Positions 34,398 to 44,615 are shown, counted from the first letter of the stretch. The stretch: DNA of 64,000 bases from DHVE2 group archaeon (GCA_026993785.1 JALWRZ010000002.1:1-64000); one strand, 5' to 3'. Program-made: numbers and translations. Notes: generated from the letters alone by a model not told the origin.

Positions 34398-34853
34398 TCA
34401 CGGCAAAAGGGAGATTCCATAATAAGATACCGTAGTGACAATGATTCCTGCGATTACTACACCTATGAGAATCATTAATGTAGCCTTTTTGACACCCATC
34501 TTGAAAAGATAGGCTATCAGGCTACCTGTCCACGCACCTGTTCCAGGAAGAGGTATAGCTACGAAGAAAATAAGGGAGAAGTATTCCCACTTCCTCACTT
34601 TCTCATCGGCCCTGTTGTATGTTCTTTCAAATAACCAATCTAGAAAAGATGATATTCTCTCAGATCTTCTCAAAATTTTCTCAAAATCTTCAAGAAAAAT
34701 AATGAGAAATGGCACAGGAAGCATATTACCCATAAGGGCGATAAAAAATACCAGAACGGGGTCAAGACCCTGCAAAATCCCGTATGGAATGGAACCTCTC
34801 AGCTCAACAAAGGGAAGCATGGATATCAAAAACACCAACAAATATGGCTCCAT
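34398..34853 (-). CDS. Small multidrug export family membrane protein (COG2426)
   Basis: About 151 residues with four or five hydrophobic segments. Family motifs are LPFVELRGSIPYGI near residue 12 and PLPGTGAWTGSLIAYLF near 100. The name comes from early annotation; real transport activity is unproven. The ATG at 34853 is preferred to one at 34877 because homology begins there and ATTTTATGTG lies about 32 bases upstream. Confidence 0.85.
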   Translation of the reverse strand: MEPYLLVFLISMLPFVELRGSIPYGILQGLDPVLVFFIALMGNMLPVPFLIIFLEDFEKILRRSERISSFLDWLFERTYNRADEKVRKWEYFSLIFFVAIPLPGTGAWTGSLIAYLFKMGVKKATLMILIGVVIAGIIVTTVSYYGISLLP

Positions 34854-34984
34854 GGGAATATGTAAATCTTTATGCACATAAAATAGTTTCTTTTTCCCGC
34901 AAATTTAAATCATACTCTAGCGGATTGTTTTCTCTGGCTTAAACCGACAGCTATTTATAGTAAGGAAGATGAGAGCTATTCGAT

Positions 34985-36661
34985 ATGGCTTCCTTGAAGC
35001 AGTTGGTGAGACTTTTAAGATATCTTCGCTCCCACGCACTCCATTTTCTTCTTGGCTTAGGAATAGTTGTATTGATGGCCTATACAAGCGGTGTTATTCC
35101 TGTATTGATAAAAAATGCCATAGATGAAGGAATAATCTCGGGAAAATACCATCAGGCCATCTATTACGCGCTTCTCATACTTTTAGTGGGCGTGCTTAAC
35201 GGAATTTTCAGTTTTAGCGGCAGATATTTGCTAATAAAATCCTCGCAGTATGCCGTTTATCACCTTAGAATGGACGCATTTAAAGCGATACAAAGACAGG
35301 AGATGGTCTTCTTCGATAAAACTTTCTCCGGACAGCTTATAAGCAGGATAACCAACGATACCGAGCGAATTACCAGATTTCTCTCCTTCCGCATCAGAAT
35401 GTTTGTCTACTCAATTTTTCTTATTGTGGTATCCCTTTACTACATGCTTAGTATGAATCTCCTTCTTACCGGTGTAGCATTTTTCACAATAGGGATTGTA
35501 GTAACGCTCAACACTACCTACGCCATGAAAGTAAGACCTATATATGACAGGATACGGCAGCAAACCGGGGTAATTGCATCCTTTGCAACTGGCACTATAG
35601 CAGGGATAAAGACCATAAAATCTCTTTCAGTAGAGAAAAATGTGCATGGAAATTTTTCAAAAGAGAACAATGAGCTTTATACCCTAAATGTGAGCGCGAC
35701 TAAAATAACGGCGATATATGGAAACGCACCCTTCCTTATACTGGGAATTGCCATGAGTGCAATGTTTTATTACGGTGGCATAGCCATAATAAGGGATGTC
35801 CTCACGGTGGGTGAGCTTGTGGCGTTTCTCACCTACATGCTCACTATGACGTGGCCTCTCCGTGCTCTGGGATTTACCATAGGGGATATTCAGAGGAGCC
35901 TTGCGGCCGCTTCTAGGCTCTTTGAGGTGATAGATTCTTCACCTCACAGTGTGGATGTCCCTGATGCTATAGAGCTTAAAAATCCTAAGGGAAAGGTAGA
36001 ATTCAGGGATGTCTGGCTCACATATCACACGGGAAAGACTGTGCTCAAGGGTCTGAATCTGAAGATAGATCCAGGTGAGAGGATTCTTATTACAGGTCCT
36101 CCAGGATCTGGAAAAAGCAGTATTCTAAAGATTTTAGCAAGATTTTACGCCCCGGAGAAGGGTGAGGTTCTTCTTGACGGCGTGGATGTTAGAAAGATAA
36201 AGAGCGCGAATTTGAGGAGCATTGTGGCCTACGTGCCACAGGAGCCTTTCATATTCAATCGGAGTATAAGGGAGAATATAGCCCTTGCCAAGCCAGACGC
36301 AACCATGGAGGAGATAATAGAGGCTGCAAGGAGAGCAAAAATTCACGAGTTCATATCCTCGCTTCCGGAGGGCTATGACACAGTGGTTGGAGAGAAGGGA
36401 GTCACCTTGTCCGGTGGTGAAAGGCAGAGAATAGGACTTGCCAGGGCACTTCTTCTAAATCCACGGGTCTTGCTTTTGGATGACCCGGTCTCCAATCTGG
36501 ATGCTCAAACAGAGAGAAAGCTGGTAGAGGATTTGCAACATATTTTGAGAAATAAAACTGCCATAATCGTATCCCAAAGATTATCTCTGGCAAAACTTGC
36601 AGATAGGGTAATCCACATGGAAGATGGTAAAATAGTGGAAGAGAAAAAAAATTCCTATTAA
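34985..36661 (+). CDS. ABC exporter half-transporter with degenerate ATP site
   Basis: 558 residues: six membrane helices (about 18-300), then a nucleotide-binding domain with Walker A GPPGSGKSS, Q-loop VPQEPFIF, canonical signature LSGGERQR and Walker B LLLDDPVSNLD. The catalytic glutamate after Walker B is replaced by aspartate. CTATTTATAG lies about 29 bases before the ATG, so the transcript is leaderless. With the next gene it forms a heterodimeric exporter of the TM287/288 or BmrCD kind. Substrate unknown (drug, lipid or peptide). Confidence 0.92.
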   Translation: MASLKQLVRLLRYLRSHALHFLLGLGIVVLMAYTSGVIPVLIKNAIDEGIISGKYHQAIYYALLILLVGVLNGIFSFSGRYLLIKSSQYAVYHLRMDAFKAIQRQEMVFFDKTFSGQLISRITNDTERITRFLSFRIRMFVYSIFLIVVSLYYMLSMNLLLTGVAFFTIGIVVTLNTTYAMKVRPIYDRIRQQTGVIASFATGTIAGIKTIKSLSVEKNVHGNFSKENNELYTLNVSATKITAIYGNAPFLILGIAMSAMFYYGGIAIIRDVLTVGELVAFLTYMLTMTWPLRALGFTIGDIQRSLAAASRLFEVIDSSPHSVDVPDAIELKNPKGKVEFRDVWLTYHTGKTVLKGLNLKIDPGERILITGPPGSGKSSILKILARFYAPEKGEVLLDGVDVRKIKSANLRSIVAYVPQEPFIFNRSIRENIALAKPDATMEEIIEAARRAKIHEFISSLPEGYDTVVGEKGVTLSGGERQRIGLARALLLNPRVLLLDDPVSNLDAQTERKLVEDLQHILRNKTAIIVSQRLSLAKLADRVIHMEDGKIVEEKKNSY

Positions 36662-36681
36662 TGATGGAAGTGGTGTAAAAG

Positions 36682-38445
36682 ATGGCGGATAAATCCTCGC
36701 TGGCCCTGGTAAAAAGATTTCTTAGAGAGGCCATAGCGGAGAGGAAAATACTTGCCATAGTTGTGGTGAGCATAATAGGCTCTGCCCTGGCAACCCTTTT
36801 TGCCCCATATATTTTGAGTATAGCAATAGATGAGTATATAATTCCAGGCAAATATCATGAGCTCATTCCTATTGCACTTTTATATCTTCTTGCCCTTCTG
36901 GCGCAGTGGCTTTTTGCAACACTTCAAACCTTTTACACGGAGGTTTTTGGACAAAAGGTGCTCAAAAATCTAAGGGCAAAACTCCACAGGAAGATTCTGG
37001 ATTCAAATCTGAACTTTTTCAAGGATAAATCCACAGGGGATCTTGTTTCTAGGATAATAAACGATACCAATGTGGTAAACGATGTTCTCTTATCCGGTCT
37101 GCTTGGCGGCCTAGGCAGCATAATCAGTTTGAGCGGTATAGTAGTTGCAATGCTATTCCTGGATGTTAAACTCACGCTGGTAACCCTTTCCAGTGTGCCC
37201 ATAATGGTTCTCATAGCCCTATATTTTGGTGGGAGAATGAGACGGGCTTACCGAGACACAAGACAAAAGATAGCCCGGATTTCAAGCGTAGTGGAAGAGA
37301 GTGTGGCAGGAATAGAGACCATCAAGGCATTCAACAAAGAGAAGCATGTGGAAAAAGAGTTCTCTGCTGCTTCCAAGGACACCATAAAAGCTTATCTGAG
37401 GGTGGCGATTTATATGGGGATATTCTGGCCCCTTATGAATATTGCCAGTCTTCTTTCAGTGATAGTAGTTATAGGCTATGGGGGATATCAGGCCTATATG
37501 GGAGCGGTTAGCATAGGAATCGTTGTAGCCTTCATCCAGTACGCCCAGAGATTCAGAGGTCCCATAAACAATGTGGTGAGCATGTACGACAGTCTCCAAT
37601 CGGCTTTGGCAGCACTGGAAAGGATATATGATGTGCTTGATGATAGAGGGGTTGAGGAATATAAGGGCCTGAATGTAGATAGACTACAAGGGAGAATAGA
37701 GTTCCAGGATGTATGGTTTGAATATGAAAAGGGCAGAGCCGTGCTCCGAGGCATAAATCTTTTCATTTCTCCAGGTTCCAAAATCGCAATTGTAGGCAAA
37801 ACAGGTGCTGGAAAAACGACCATGGCGAATCTTATAATGCGCTTTTATGACCCTACCAGGGGTAAGCTACTTTATGATGGGATAGATGGAAGGGAGATAA
37901 ATAGAAGAAGTTTGAGGCGAAGAATAGGCTATGTTCCTCAGGAAACCTATCTCTTTCCAGGTACGATAATGGAGAATATAAGGATAGCGAATCCTGAAGC
38001 TTCTGAGAGGGATGTGGTGGAAGTATGCAAGAAACTTGGAGTTCACGAATTCATCATGAAGCTCCCAAAGGGCTATGAAACCTCGGCGGGAGAGACGGGA
38101 AAACTTCTTTCAGTGGGCGAGAGACAGCTCATATCCCTGGCAAGGGCAATGCTTAAAGATCCAGATATAGTAATTCTCGACGAAGCGCTATCCAGCGTAG
38201 ATCCCAAAACGGAGAGAATGGTTCAGGATGCCATGCTGAAACTCATGGAGGGGAGGACAAGTATTATAATTGCGCACCGTCTCTCTATAACCCGTTTTGT
38301 GAATAAGGTCATCGTTGTGGATAACGGAGAGATTGTGGAGGAAGGCCCCATAGAAAATCTTCTTCTCAAAGGTGGATATTTCTATCGTCTCTATACCTCT
38401 CAAATGGGTGAATCTTCCCTAATTGATATTTCAGGAAGAGGTTAG
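36682..38445 (+). CDS. ABC exporter half-transporter, catalytic partner
   Basis: 587 residues: membrane domain (about 20-310) and nucleotide-binding domain with Walker A GKTGAGKTT, VPQETYLF, Walker B VILDEALSSVD with intact glutamate, and His loop IAHRLS. The signature is LSVGERQ rather than LSGGE. So the site made by this Walker B and the partner's LSGGE is catalytic, while the other site is doubly altered. Starts 20 bases after the partner with GTGGTG upstream. Confidence 0.92.
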   Translation: MADKSSLALVKRFLREAIAERKILAIVVVSIIGSALATLFAPYILSIAIDEYIIPGKYHELIPIALLYLLALLAQWLFATLQTFYTEVFGQKVLKNLRAKLHRKILDSNLNFFKDKSTGDLVSRIINDTNVVNDVLLSGLLGGLGSIISLSGIVVAMLFLDVKLTLVTLSSVPIMVLIALYFGGRMRRAYRDTRQKIARISSVVEESVAGIETIKAFNKEKHVEKEFSAASKDTIKAYLRVAIYMGIFWPLMNIASLLSVIVVIGYGGYQAYMGAVSIGIVVAFIQYAQRFRGPINNVVSMYDSLQSALAALERIYDVLDDRGVEEYKGLNVDRLQGRIEFQDVWFEYEKGRAVLRGINLFISPGSKIAIVGKTGAGKTTMANLIMRFYDPTRGKLLYDGIDGREINRRSLRRRIGYVPQETYLFPGTIMENIRIANPEASERDVVEVCKKLGVHEFIMKLPKGYETSAGETGKLLSVGERQLISLARAMLKDPDIVILDEALSSVDPKTERMVQDAMLKLMEGRTSIIIAHRLSITRFVNKVIVVDNGEIVEEGPIENLLLKGGYFYRLYTSQMGESSLIDISGRG

Positions 38446-38461
38446 GGAGTTTAGGATTAAT

Positions 38462-38471
38462 TATTTATATG
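38462..38471 (+). promoter_or_regulatory. TATA box ahead of the riboswitch-like leader
   Basis: TATTTATATG lies about 20-25 bases before the first bases of the aptamer, so the RNA would begin almost directly with the sensor. This separates the downstream genes from the ABC operon. Confidence 0.55.
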
Positions 38472-38485
38472 AGAGAAGTATTCGT

Positions 38486-38557
38486 GGATATGGTGATGGG
38501 GCCCACCGTTTAACTGCCCGAGCGGGCTGATGGCTCCTTTTATAAAAGGTGGTCCCT
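38486..38557 (+). ncRNA. Fluoride (crcB-motif) riboswitch candidate
   Basis: The sequence matches the fluoride aptamer in order and pairing. P1 is GGTG (38492-38495) with CACC (38504-38507). The loop ATGGGGCC holds GGGGCC (38498-38503), which pairs as a pseudoknot with GGCTCC (38532-38537), one G-U included. The joiner ends in AACT. P3 is GCCC (38516-38519) with GGGC (38524-38527), followed by the conserved TGATGGC. The Shine-Dalgarno AAGGTGG (38546-38552) can instead pair with CCACC of P1 (plus GGG with CCC), so ligand-stabilised P1 would free it: an ON switch. Downstream are coiled-coil genes, not a known fluoride exporter. Confidence 0.85.
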
Positions 38558-38911
38558 ATGCTTGAAATAGAAATTCCTAAGGAGCTCTTTGAAAAGATTC
38601 AAAATATGCGTGATGAAGGTTTTAGCAGATATCTCTATGAAAAACTTGCGGCTTTGGGAAGACAGTTAGAGCTCACAGATGAGAAGTCCCTTGAGAGAAA
38701 GAAAATGGAGCTTGAAAAGAATATTGAGAGAATGAAGCGAGAACTTAAAGAGCTAACTGAGTTTTGCGAGAGAGCGGAGAAAGACAGAGAGCGTATGCAT
38801 CTCTGGATCGAGATGCTGGAAAAAGAAAACCGAAAACTGTTAGAGGAGATGAGAAGCTATGGAAATCTTGGTGAAGGGAGGATTTCTCCGAAAGAAGAAA
38901 TTCAAGCTTGA
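38558..38911 (+). CDS. Small coiled-coil protein under riboswitch-like leader
   Basis: 117 residues starting MLEIEIPKELFEKI. A short N-terminal helix-strand section is followed by a long charged coiled coil (about 42-105, Lys/Glu heptads). No membrane segment and no recognised family. The ATG lies five bases after GGTGG; upstream in-frame codons overlap that site. Its 3' end overlaps the next gene by 53 bases, so both are made together. The leader suggests induction by fluoride, but the mechanism would be new. Confidence 0.7.
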   Translation: MLEIEIPKELFEKIQNMRDEGFSRYLYEKLAALGRQLELTDEKSLERKKMELEKNIERMKRELKELTEFCERAEKDRERMHLWIEMLEKENRKLLEEMRSYGNLGEGRISPKEEIQA

Positions 38912-39257
38912 AAAATACACAGCTAAGCTTATAGAAGAACTTTCCAGGAAATATAAGATTCCGCCTGAGAAACTTATTCTCATGGCCCTGAAAGAGGAAA
39001 AGTTAGAGCGGGAAAGAAATGAGAGAATGAAGGAACTACAGGAGAAGATATCCTCTCTTCTTGATGAAATGTTTCAGCTCGAGGGAAAATGGGCCTCAAT
39101 TCGCTATAAATCCTATACCTATGCAAAGGAGAACAGAACCCTGGCAATAATTCTCACTGGACATTTGAGCGAGAATCGAAGCTTGAGAAGGATTCTGAAA
39201 AAGAAAAATGCTCATAAGGATATTGAGGAACTGGTAAATTACTACCTTTGGCTTTAA
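38859..39257 (+). CDS. Small basic coiled-coil protein, second gene of the riboswitch-like unit
   Basis: 132 residues. A basic N-terminus (GGFLRKKKFKLEKY) leads to a helix pair IEELSRKYKIPPEKLILMAL, which resembles ribbon-helix-helix-like or CopG-like N-terminal helices only weakly, then a coiled coil and a C-terminal alpha/beta segment. No membrane helix, so it is not a Fluc channel. Out-of-frame overlap with the previous gene implies coupled translation. Function unknown. Confidence 0.68.
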   Translation: MEILVKGGFLRKKKFKLEKYTAKLIEELSRKYKIPPEKLILMALKEEKLERERNERMKELQEKISSLLDEMFQLEGKWASIRYKSYTYAKENRTLAIILTGHLSENRSLRRILKKKNAHKDIEELVNYYLWL

Positions 39258-39260
39258 AGC

Positions 39261-39899
39261 TCAAAGCAAGGTTGCGAGATAAATTCCCAGCGCCATTACC
39301 AGCTGATTGGAGAAATTATCATTGGGTGGCAGGTTATAGAATTCTGATAAGCTGCCCAGTATAGCTCCCAGCAAAGCGTAGGGCCAGGATAGAAAGATAA
39401 GCATAACTAAAAGAGAGGAGAGTAGAAATGCAAGGGAGCCTTCCACACTTTTTCCATTGCGAAATCTGTGAAAACCCCATCTTATTCCGATTATTGCCGC
39501 TAGGGCATCTCCTATAGTAGCGGCGGATATGGTGGCCAGTGCAATATTTCGAGGGAAGAACAGAAGAACAAGAAGCGCGGAGATGGAGAAATATATATGG
39601 GCACCTATGCACATTTTCTCCTCCTCACGTGCTATTTCCTTTATTCGTGCATCAATTGTCTCGATAGTTTTGCTAACAAGCTGGAAAGCATCCTCCCTCC
39701 TTAGCAGGGGCCTTATACCCTCTATGATTCTCGCTGCTGTATCCTTGGATATTCTGTAAGGTTCAATTATGAAAAATGAGACTATAGCTAACGATACAAA
39801 TATGAGAGTGAGCTCTCTACCGAAGAGGAGATAGGATAAGGGAATAAGCAATCCGGTAAGATGCAGCGATTTTCTGAACGCCTCCCTATTGAAGTCCAC
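39261..39899 (-). CDS. Polyprenol (dolichol) kinase / CDP-transferase-like membrane protein
   Basis: About 212 residues with several membrane segments. It begins FNREAFRKSLHLTGLLIPLS, followed by EPYRI, and later ATIGDALAAIIGIRWG near residue 135 and KSVEGSLAFLLSS near 155, matching the SEC59/phosphatidate cytidylyltransferase-like family that makes polyprenyl phosphate from CTP. A GTG at 39899 is the likely start: AGATTATTTA lies about 26 bases upstream. A longer frame to 40061 would overlap tgt and is rejected. Confidence 0.78.
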   Translation of the reverse strand: MDFNREAFRKSLHLTGLLIPLSYLLFGRELTLIFVSLAIVSFFIIEPYRISKDTAARIIEGIRPLLRREDAFQLVSKTIETIDARIKEIAREEEKMCIGAHIYFSISALLVLLFFPRNIALATISAATIGDALAAIIGIRWGFHRFRNGKSVEGSLAFLLSSLLVMLIFLSWPYALLGAILGSLSEFYNLPPNDNFSNQLVMALGIYLATLL

Positions 39900-39927
39900 A
39901 GGGAATATATGGGCTGTGGGTAAATAA

Positions 39928-41046
<1,119 letters not shown>

Positions 41047-41047
41047 A

Positions 41048-41479
41048 TTAGCGCTGAAGCTCCAGAAGTGCTGAGTTTTCCAAGGCAAGCTCGCATAATT
41101 TATCCAGATAACCTTGGGGCACCTCTATGCCCAGATACTCTGCCTTTTCCAAGGAGCAGGTGAGAAGCTTCTCATCTTCATCATATGGAAGCTGAAAATT
41201 GTGTGGAGAGATTGCCACAAAACTCTCCGTGCCTTCAGCGGATGCAAGAGTCAGCGCCTCCTTAATCTGTCTCTTTCCAGTAAGTATGAGCATCATCTCT
41301 ATATGCAGGTTCTTGGCAATATTGGTACCCTTCTCAAAGACTCTCCTGGCTTTTTCGTACGCATATAGCGCATGCTTCCTGCACATCACAGCTCTGGAAT
41401 TGAATGTGAAAATGTTGCGAGATGCAAGCTCTCTTATTTCTTCAAGGCTCAGGACTCCGTGATATGCTTTTACAATCAT
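41048..41479 (-). CDS. cgi121: KEOPS complex subunit Cgi121
   Basis: 143 residues. The conserved core NSRAVMCRKHALYAYEKA followed by GTNIAKNLHIEMMLILTGKRQ and IKEAL matches Cgi121, which binds tRNA and assists Kae1/Bud32 in making the t6A37 modification. Other KEOPS genes are absent. Its ATG overlaps the lonB stop (ATGA), an unusual pairing with a protease. Confidence 0.85.
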   Translation of the reverse strand: MIVKAYHGVLSLEEIRELASRNIFTFNSRAVMCRKHALYAYEKARRVFEKGTNIAKNLHIEMMLILTGKRQIKEALTLASAEGTESFVAISPHNFQLPYDEDEKLLTCSLEKAEYLGIEVPQGYLDKLCELALENSALLELQR

Positions 41480-43374
41480 TCCTCATACCCCGTTGCCTCT
41501 TCGAATTTTCTTAGAAGTTCCTTCTTCTTCTCAGAATCCACAAGGGCATGCTTGATTACATCCACAATGGTCTTAGCAGGTACGATCTCTATCTTCCCTT
41601 CATGTGCCTCATCCAGAATTACATCCTGAAGATTGGCGTAGGGTATTATGACCTTCTCAAATCCAGCTTCAATGGCTGCCTCAACCTTTGCAGTAACGCC
41701 ACCAACAGGAAGAACATGGCCCCGGATACTTAGCGAACCTGTCATGGCGACGGATTGCTTCACGGGTATCTTCTCCAAGGCGGAGAGCACCGCGGTGGCA
41801 ACGCTTATACTCGCGCTATCTCCCTCCACACCTTCATAGGTGCCGATGAACTGGATATGCACATCGTAATTTGTTATATGCTTCCCGAAATATTTCTTGA
41901 TTATGGCAGATACATTCTCCACGGCTTCTTTTGCTATCTCTCCCAGTTTGCCTGTAGCTATCATACGACCCTGGTCCCTGGATTGCGCAGGAGTTACCTC
42001 CGCCATGATTGGCAGCACTATGCCCGAATACTCAGCCATCCCGCTGCCTGCGGAATATACAGCTAACCCGTTAACAATACCCACAGCCTCACCCTTGTTC
42101 AGGAAGGTCTTGTAATCCTTCTTTATCTCTATGAGGCGATCCGCCACCTGCTGCTCTAAGGGCCTTGCAAGTTTCTTAGCGCGAAGAACATGTTCAACAT
42201 CCACATACTTCGCTCCAGATTCTCGCGCGATGTCTCCTGCAACGCGAACGAGACCTCCGAGTTCGCGGAGTCTCAGGGTTAGCTTACCCTTCCTGCCTGC
42301 CCTCTTCTGCGCTTCCTTGATTATCTCCGCCACAGCTTCCTTGGTGAAATGGGGTATCTTTCCATCCTTTTTCACTTCCTGGGCCACAAATCTGATGAGC
42401 TTTCTCCTATTATCCTCGGTATCGTCCATTACGGATTTCATATAAACCTCGTATCCATACCCGCGTATTCTGGAGCGAAGTGCTGGATGCATCCCCTGAA
42501 GAGCATCAAGATTCCCCGCGGCTACGAGAATGAAATCGCAGGGCACAGGTTCTGTGTGAACCATGGCACCGGCAGAATGCTCGCTCTGTCCAGAGATGGG
42601 AAACTTCTTCTCCTGCATAGCAGTGAGCAGTGATTGTTGTGATTCTATCTTTAGCATATTTATCTCATCGATGAAAAGCACACCCTTATGGGCCTTGTGT
42701 ATTGCACCAGCTTCCACGCGTAGATGGGGTGGAGTCTCCAGACCTCCACTCTGGAATGGGTCATGACGCACATCGCCAAGCAACGCTCCTGCGTGTGCGC
42801 CCGTTGCATCCACAAAGGGTGGCTTATCGTTTGGATTATGAGACACAAGGAGCTTCGGTACTATGGATTTTTCCTCTTTCTGTATATTTGCACCTGCAAA
42901 AATATAGAGGAAGATGGCTATGAATATGGACCAGAAGAGGAATGAATAATCATGTGTTACAAAGGCCGCAAATATACCTATCATCAGGAGGAGCAGAACC
43001 ATGCTTAACATTCCTGTTTTCCTCTCATTTTTCTGCTTCTTTGCCTGTTCCTGGTACTGCTTCACAATTAACTTGCCCTGCCCCGCAGGCACCGTCTTCA
43101 CTATGGGGGTGTTTGGATCCTCCTCGTTGTGGAAAACCAGGATATCCTCAAGCTCTTCCCTTGGCAGAAAATCCACCATGCTCTGGGCAAGCATGCTCTT
43201 TCCCGTGCCGGGATCTCCTATTAAGATGACATGTCTCTTTTGATTTGCCGCCTTCTTTATGACCTCAACTGCCTCCTCCTGCCCTATAACCTGATCTATC
43301 AGCTTTGGAGGTACCGCAATCTCCTCCGTGGTTTTAAAGTCTATTTTCTTAATCCACTCGTCCACACTTTCCAC
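41476..43374 (-). CDS. lonB: Membrane-anchored archaeal Lon protease (LonB)
   Basis: 632 residues. AAA+ domain with Walker A GDPGTGKSM near residue 53, two membrane helices inserted at about 118-160 (MLSMVLLLLMIGIFAAF and the next), Walker B GVLFIDEINML near 235, arginine finger region, and a C-terminal protease domain with EGDSAS (Ser) and GGVTAKVEAA (Lys) dyad. It is the main membrane-tethered ATP-dependent protease of archaea. The start is GTG at 43374 with a TATA-like TCTATAATTTTAC about 27 bases before. Confidence 0.96.
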   Translation of the reverse strand: MESVDEWIKKIDFKTTEEIAVPPKLIDQVIGQEEAVEVIKKAANQKRHVILIGDPGTGKSMLAQSMVDFLPREELEDILVFHNEEDPNTPIVKTVPAGQGKLIVKQYQEQAKKQKNERKTGMLSMVLLLLMIGIFAAFVTHDYSFLFWSIFIAIFLYIFAGANIQKEEKSIVPKLLVSHNPNDKPPFVDATGAHAGALLGDVRHDPFQSGGLETPPHLRVEAGAIHKAHKGVLFIDEINMLKIESQQSLLTAMQEKKFPISGQSEHSAGAMVHTEPVPCDFILVAAGNLDALQGMHPALRSRIRGYGYEVYMKSVMDDTEDNRRKLIRFVAQEVKKDGKIPHFTKEAVAEIIKEAQKRAGRKGKLTLRLRELGGLVRVAGDIARESGAKYVDVEHVLRAKKLARPLEQQVADRLIEIKKDYKTFLNKGEAVGIVNGLAVYSAGSGMAEYSGIVLPIMAEVTPAQSRDQGRMIATGKLGEIAKEAVENVSAIIKKYFGKHITNYDVHIQFIGTYEGVEGDSASISVATAVLSALEKIPVKQSVAMTGSLSIRGHVLPVGGVTAKVEAAIEAGFEKVIIPYANLQDVILDEAHEGKIEIVPAKTIVDVIKHALVDSEKKKELLRKFEEATGYEE

Positions 43375-43483
43375 GGATACCCCAATGTAAAATTATAGAT
43401 AAAACTTTTTGGAAAAATTTGTCTATCGGCACCAAAATCTCTCGCTCACAAGTATTAAATAATAGGGAAAATTAACCCTAAGT

Positions 43484-43777
43484 ATGAAGGATATGGAGTT
43501 CAAAGTGCTCTCCAAGGAGAAGAACGAGATGGTTCTGGAAGTTATTAACGCTGATAGAACGCTTCTCATCCCCCTGGTGGAAGAGCTTAATAGGGATGAG
43601 ATGGTGGAATATGCCATATATCACTATGAGCATCCCTATCTGGAGAATCCAACAATAAAGCTCAAGGTGAAGAGCGGCAAGCCCCAGGCTGCCATAAAGA
43701 GAGCTGCGAAAAAACTTGAAAAGGTTTTTGAAGACCTTGAAAAAGAGTTTGAGAAGGCTATAGGCTCTCCAAAATAA
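43484..43777 (+). CDS. rpoL: DNA-directed RNA polymerase subunit L
   Basis: 97 residues, the archaeal counterpart of Rpb11, which pairs with subunit D to start polymerase assembly. Recognisable features are the NADRTLLIPLVEELNRDEMVEYAIYHYEHPYL-type core and the C-terminal amphipathic helix. TTAAATAATAGG lies about 30 bases before the ATG. The last 20 bases overlap convergent scpA. Confidence 0.9.
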   Translation: MKDMEFKVLSKEKNEMVLEVINADRTLLIPLVEELNRDEMVEYAIYHYEHPYLENPTIKLKVKSGKPQAAIKRAAKKLEKVFEDLEKEFEKAIGSPK

Positions 43778-44615
43778 TCTCCGGGGGCTCTAGGAACTCC
43801 ACCATTCTCAGTTCCTGAGGCACTAGGATTCTTATATTTATCTCCCCATAGGGTTTTTCTTGCACTAGCTCAACTTTTTGGAACCTTTCCAAGAACAGGA
43901 GAGAGAGAAACACCTTGATGAAATCCTCCCGGGTTCCGTTGTAAAGAAGGGATAGGGGTATCTCATCGCCCTGCACCTCGCTTAGACGCTCCCACACCTC
44001 ACGTATTTCCTCCTCCAGATCTTCCTTGTGAACCTTCTCATCTAAATTGAATTTGAATTTTTCACGCAGCTTTCTCTGCCTTTTCTTCCTCTCCACCTCA
44101 ATCTTTGCCTCATTTATGGCCTGGAGGAGCTCCATAAGGCTCACGGGTCTACGCTCTTCCCTTCTCACAGGCTCCCTTATCTTAAGTTTTTCTTCTATCT
44201 CCACGACCTCGTAATTTTCATATCCGAATTCAAAGGGCGAGGGATCTATATCGAAGAAATCCATGTCTACGCCATATTCTTCCTGCTCCACATGCGTAAG
44301 TATATCCTCACTCTTTCTCATCAGGATATTCCAGGCCATGTGCACTATCTTGCCAGCCACTATGAAATCTATATCATCCTCCTTCCTTATCCTTTCTAGA
44401 TACATCTTGGTGAACTTTACAAGATCTATCTTCCAGGGATCCAGTTTCTCATCTATCACCAGCTCAAAGATTATGGCGATCGCCTTATCCACAGGATTCT
44501 TAGCTGCGAGATGTATGCCTTCCTCCAGCTTCTCCACCATATTGATGTAGTAGTCCACATCTATGTCCTCATCCAGGAGCGCTTTGTAGTAGCGTAGATG
44601 CTCAACTACCTGCAC
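43758..44615 (-). CDS. scpA: Segregation and condensation protein ScpA (kleisin)
   Basis: 285 residues with the N-terminal SMC-neck-binding helices (KLDPWKIDLVKFTKMYLERI), an acidic middle and a C-terminal winged helix (REDFIKVFLSLLFLERFQKVEL). It closes the SMC ring for chromosome compaction. The start is a GTG at 44615 inside the smc 3' end, seven bases after GAGGTG. No scpB gene follows in the window. Confidence 0.9.
   Translation of the reverse strand: MQVVEHLRYYKALLDEDIDVDYYINMVEKLEEGIHLAAKNPVDKAIAIIFELVIDEKLDPWKIDLVKFTKMYLERIRKEDDIDFIVAGKIVHMAWNILMRKSEDILTHVEQEEYGVDMDFFDIDPSPFEFGYENYEVVEIEEKLKIREPVRREERRPVSLMELLQAINEAKIEVERKKRQRKLREKFKFNLDEKVHKEDLEEEIREVWERLSEVQGDEIPLSLLYNGTREDFIKVFLSLLFLERFQKVELVQEKPYGEINIRILVPQELRMVEFLEPPEIILESL

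Noticed and set aside
38549-38557. Start of the coiled-coil gene at an upstream GTG
   Set aside because: That GTG is part of the AAGGTGG Shine-Dalgarno; the ATG at 38558 has correct spacing.
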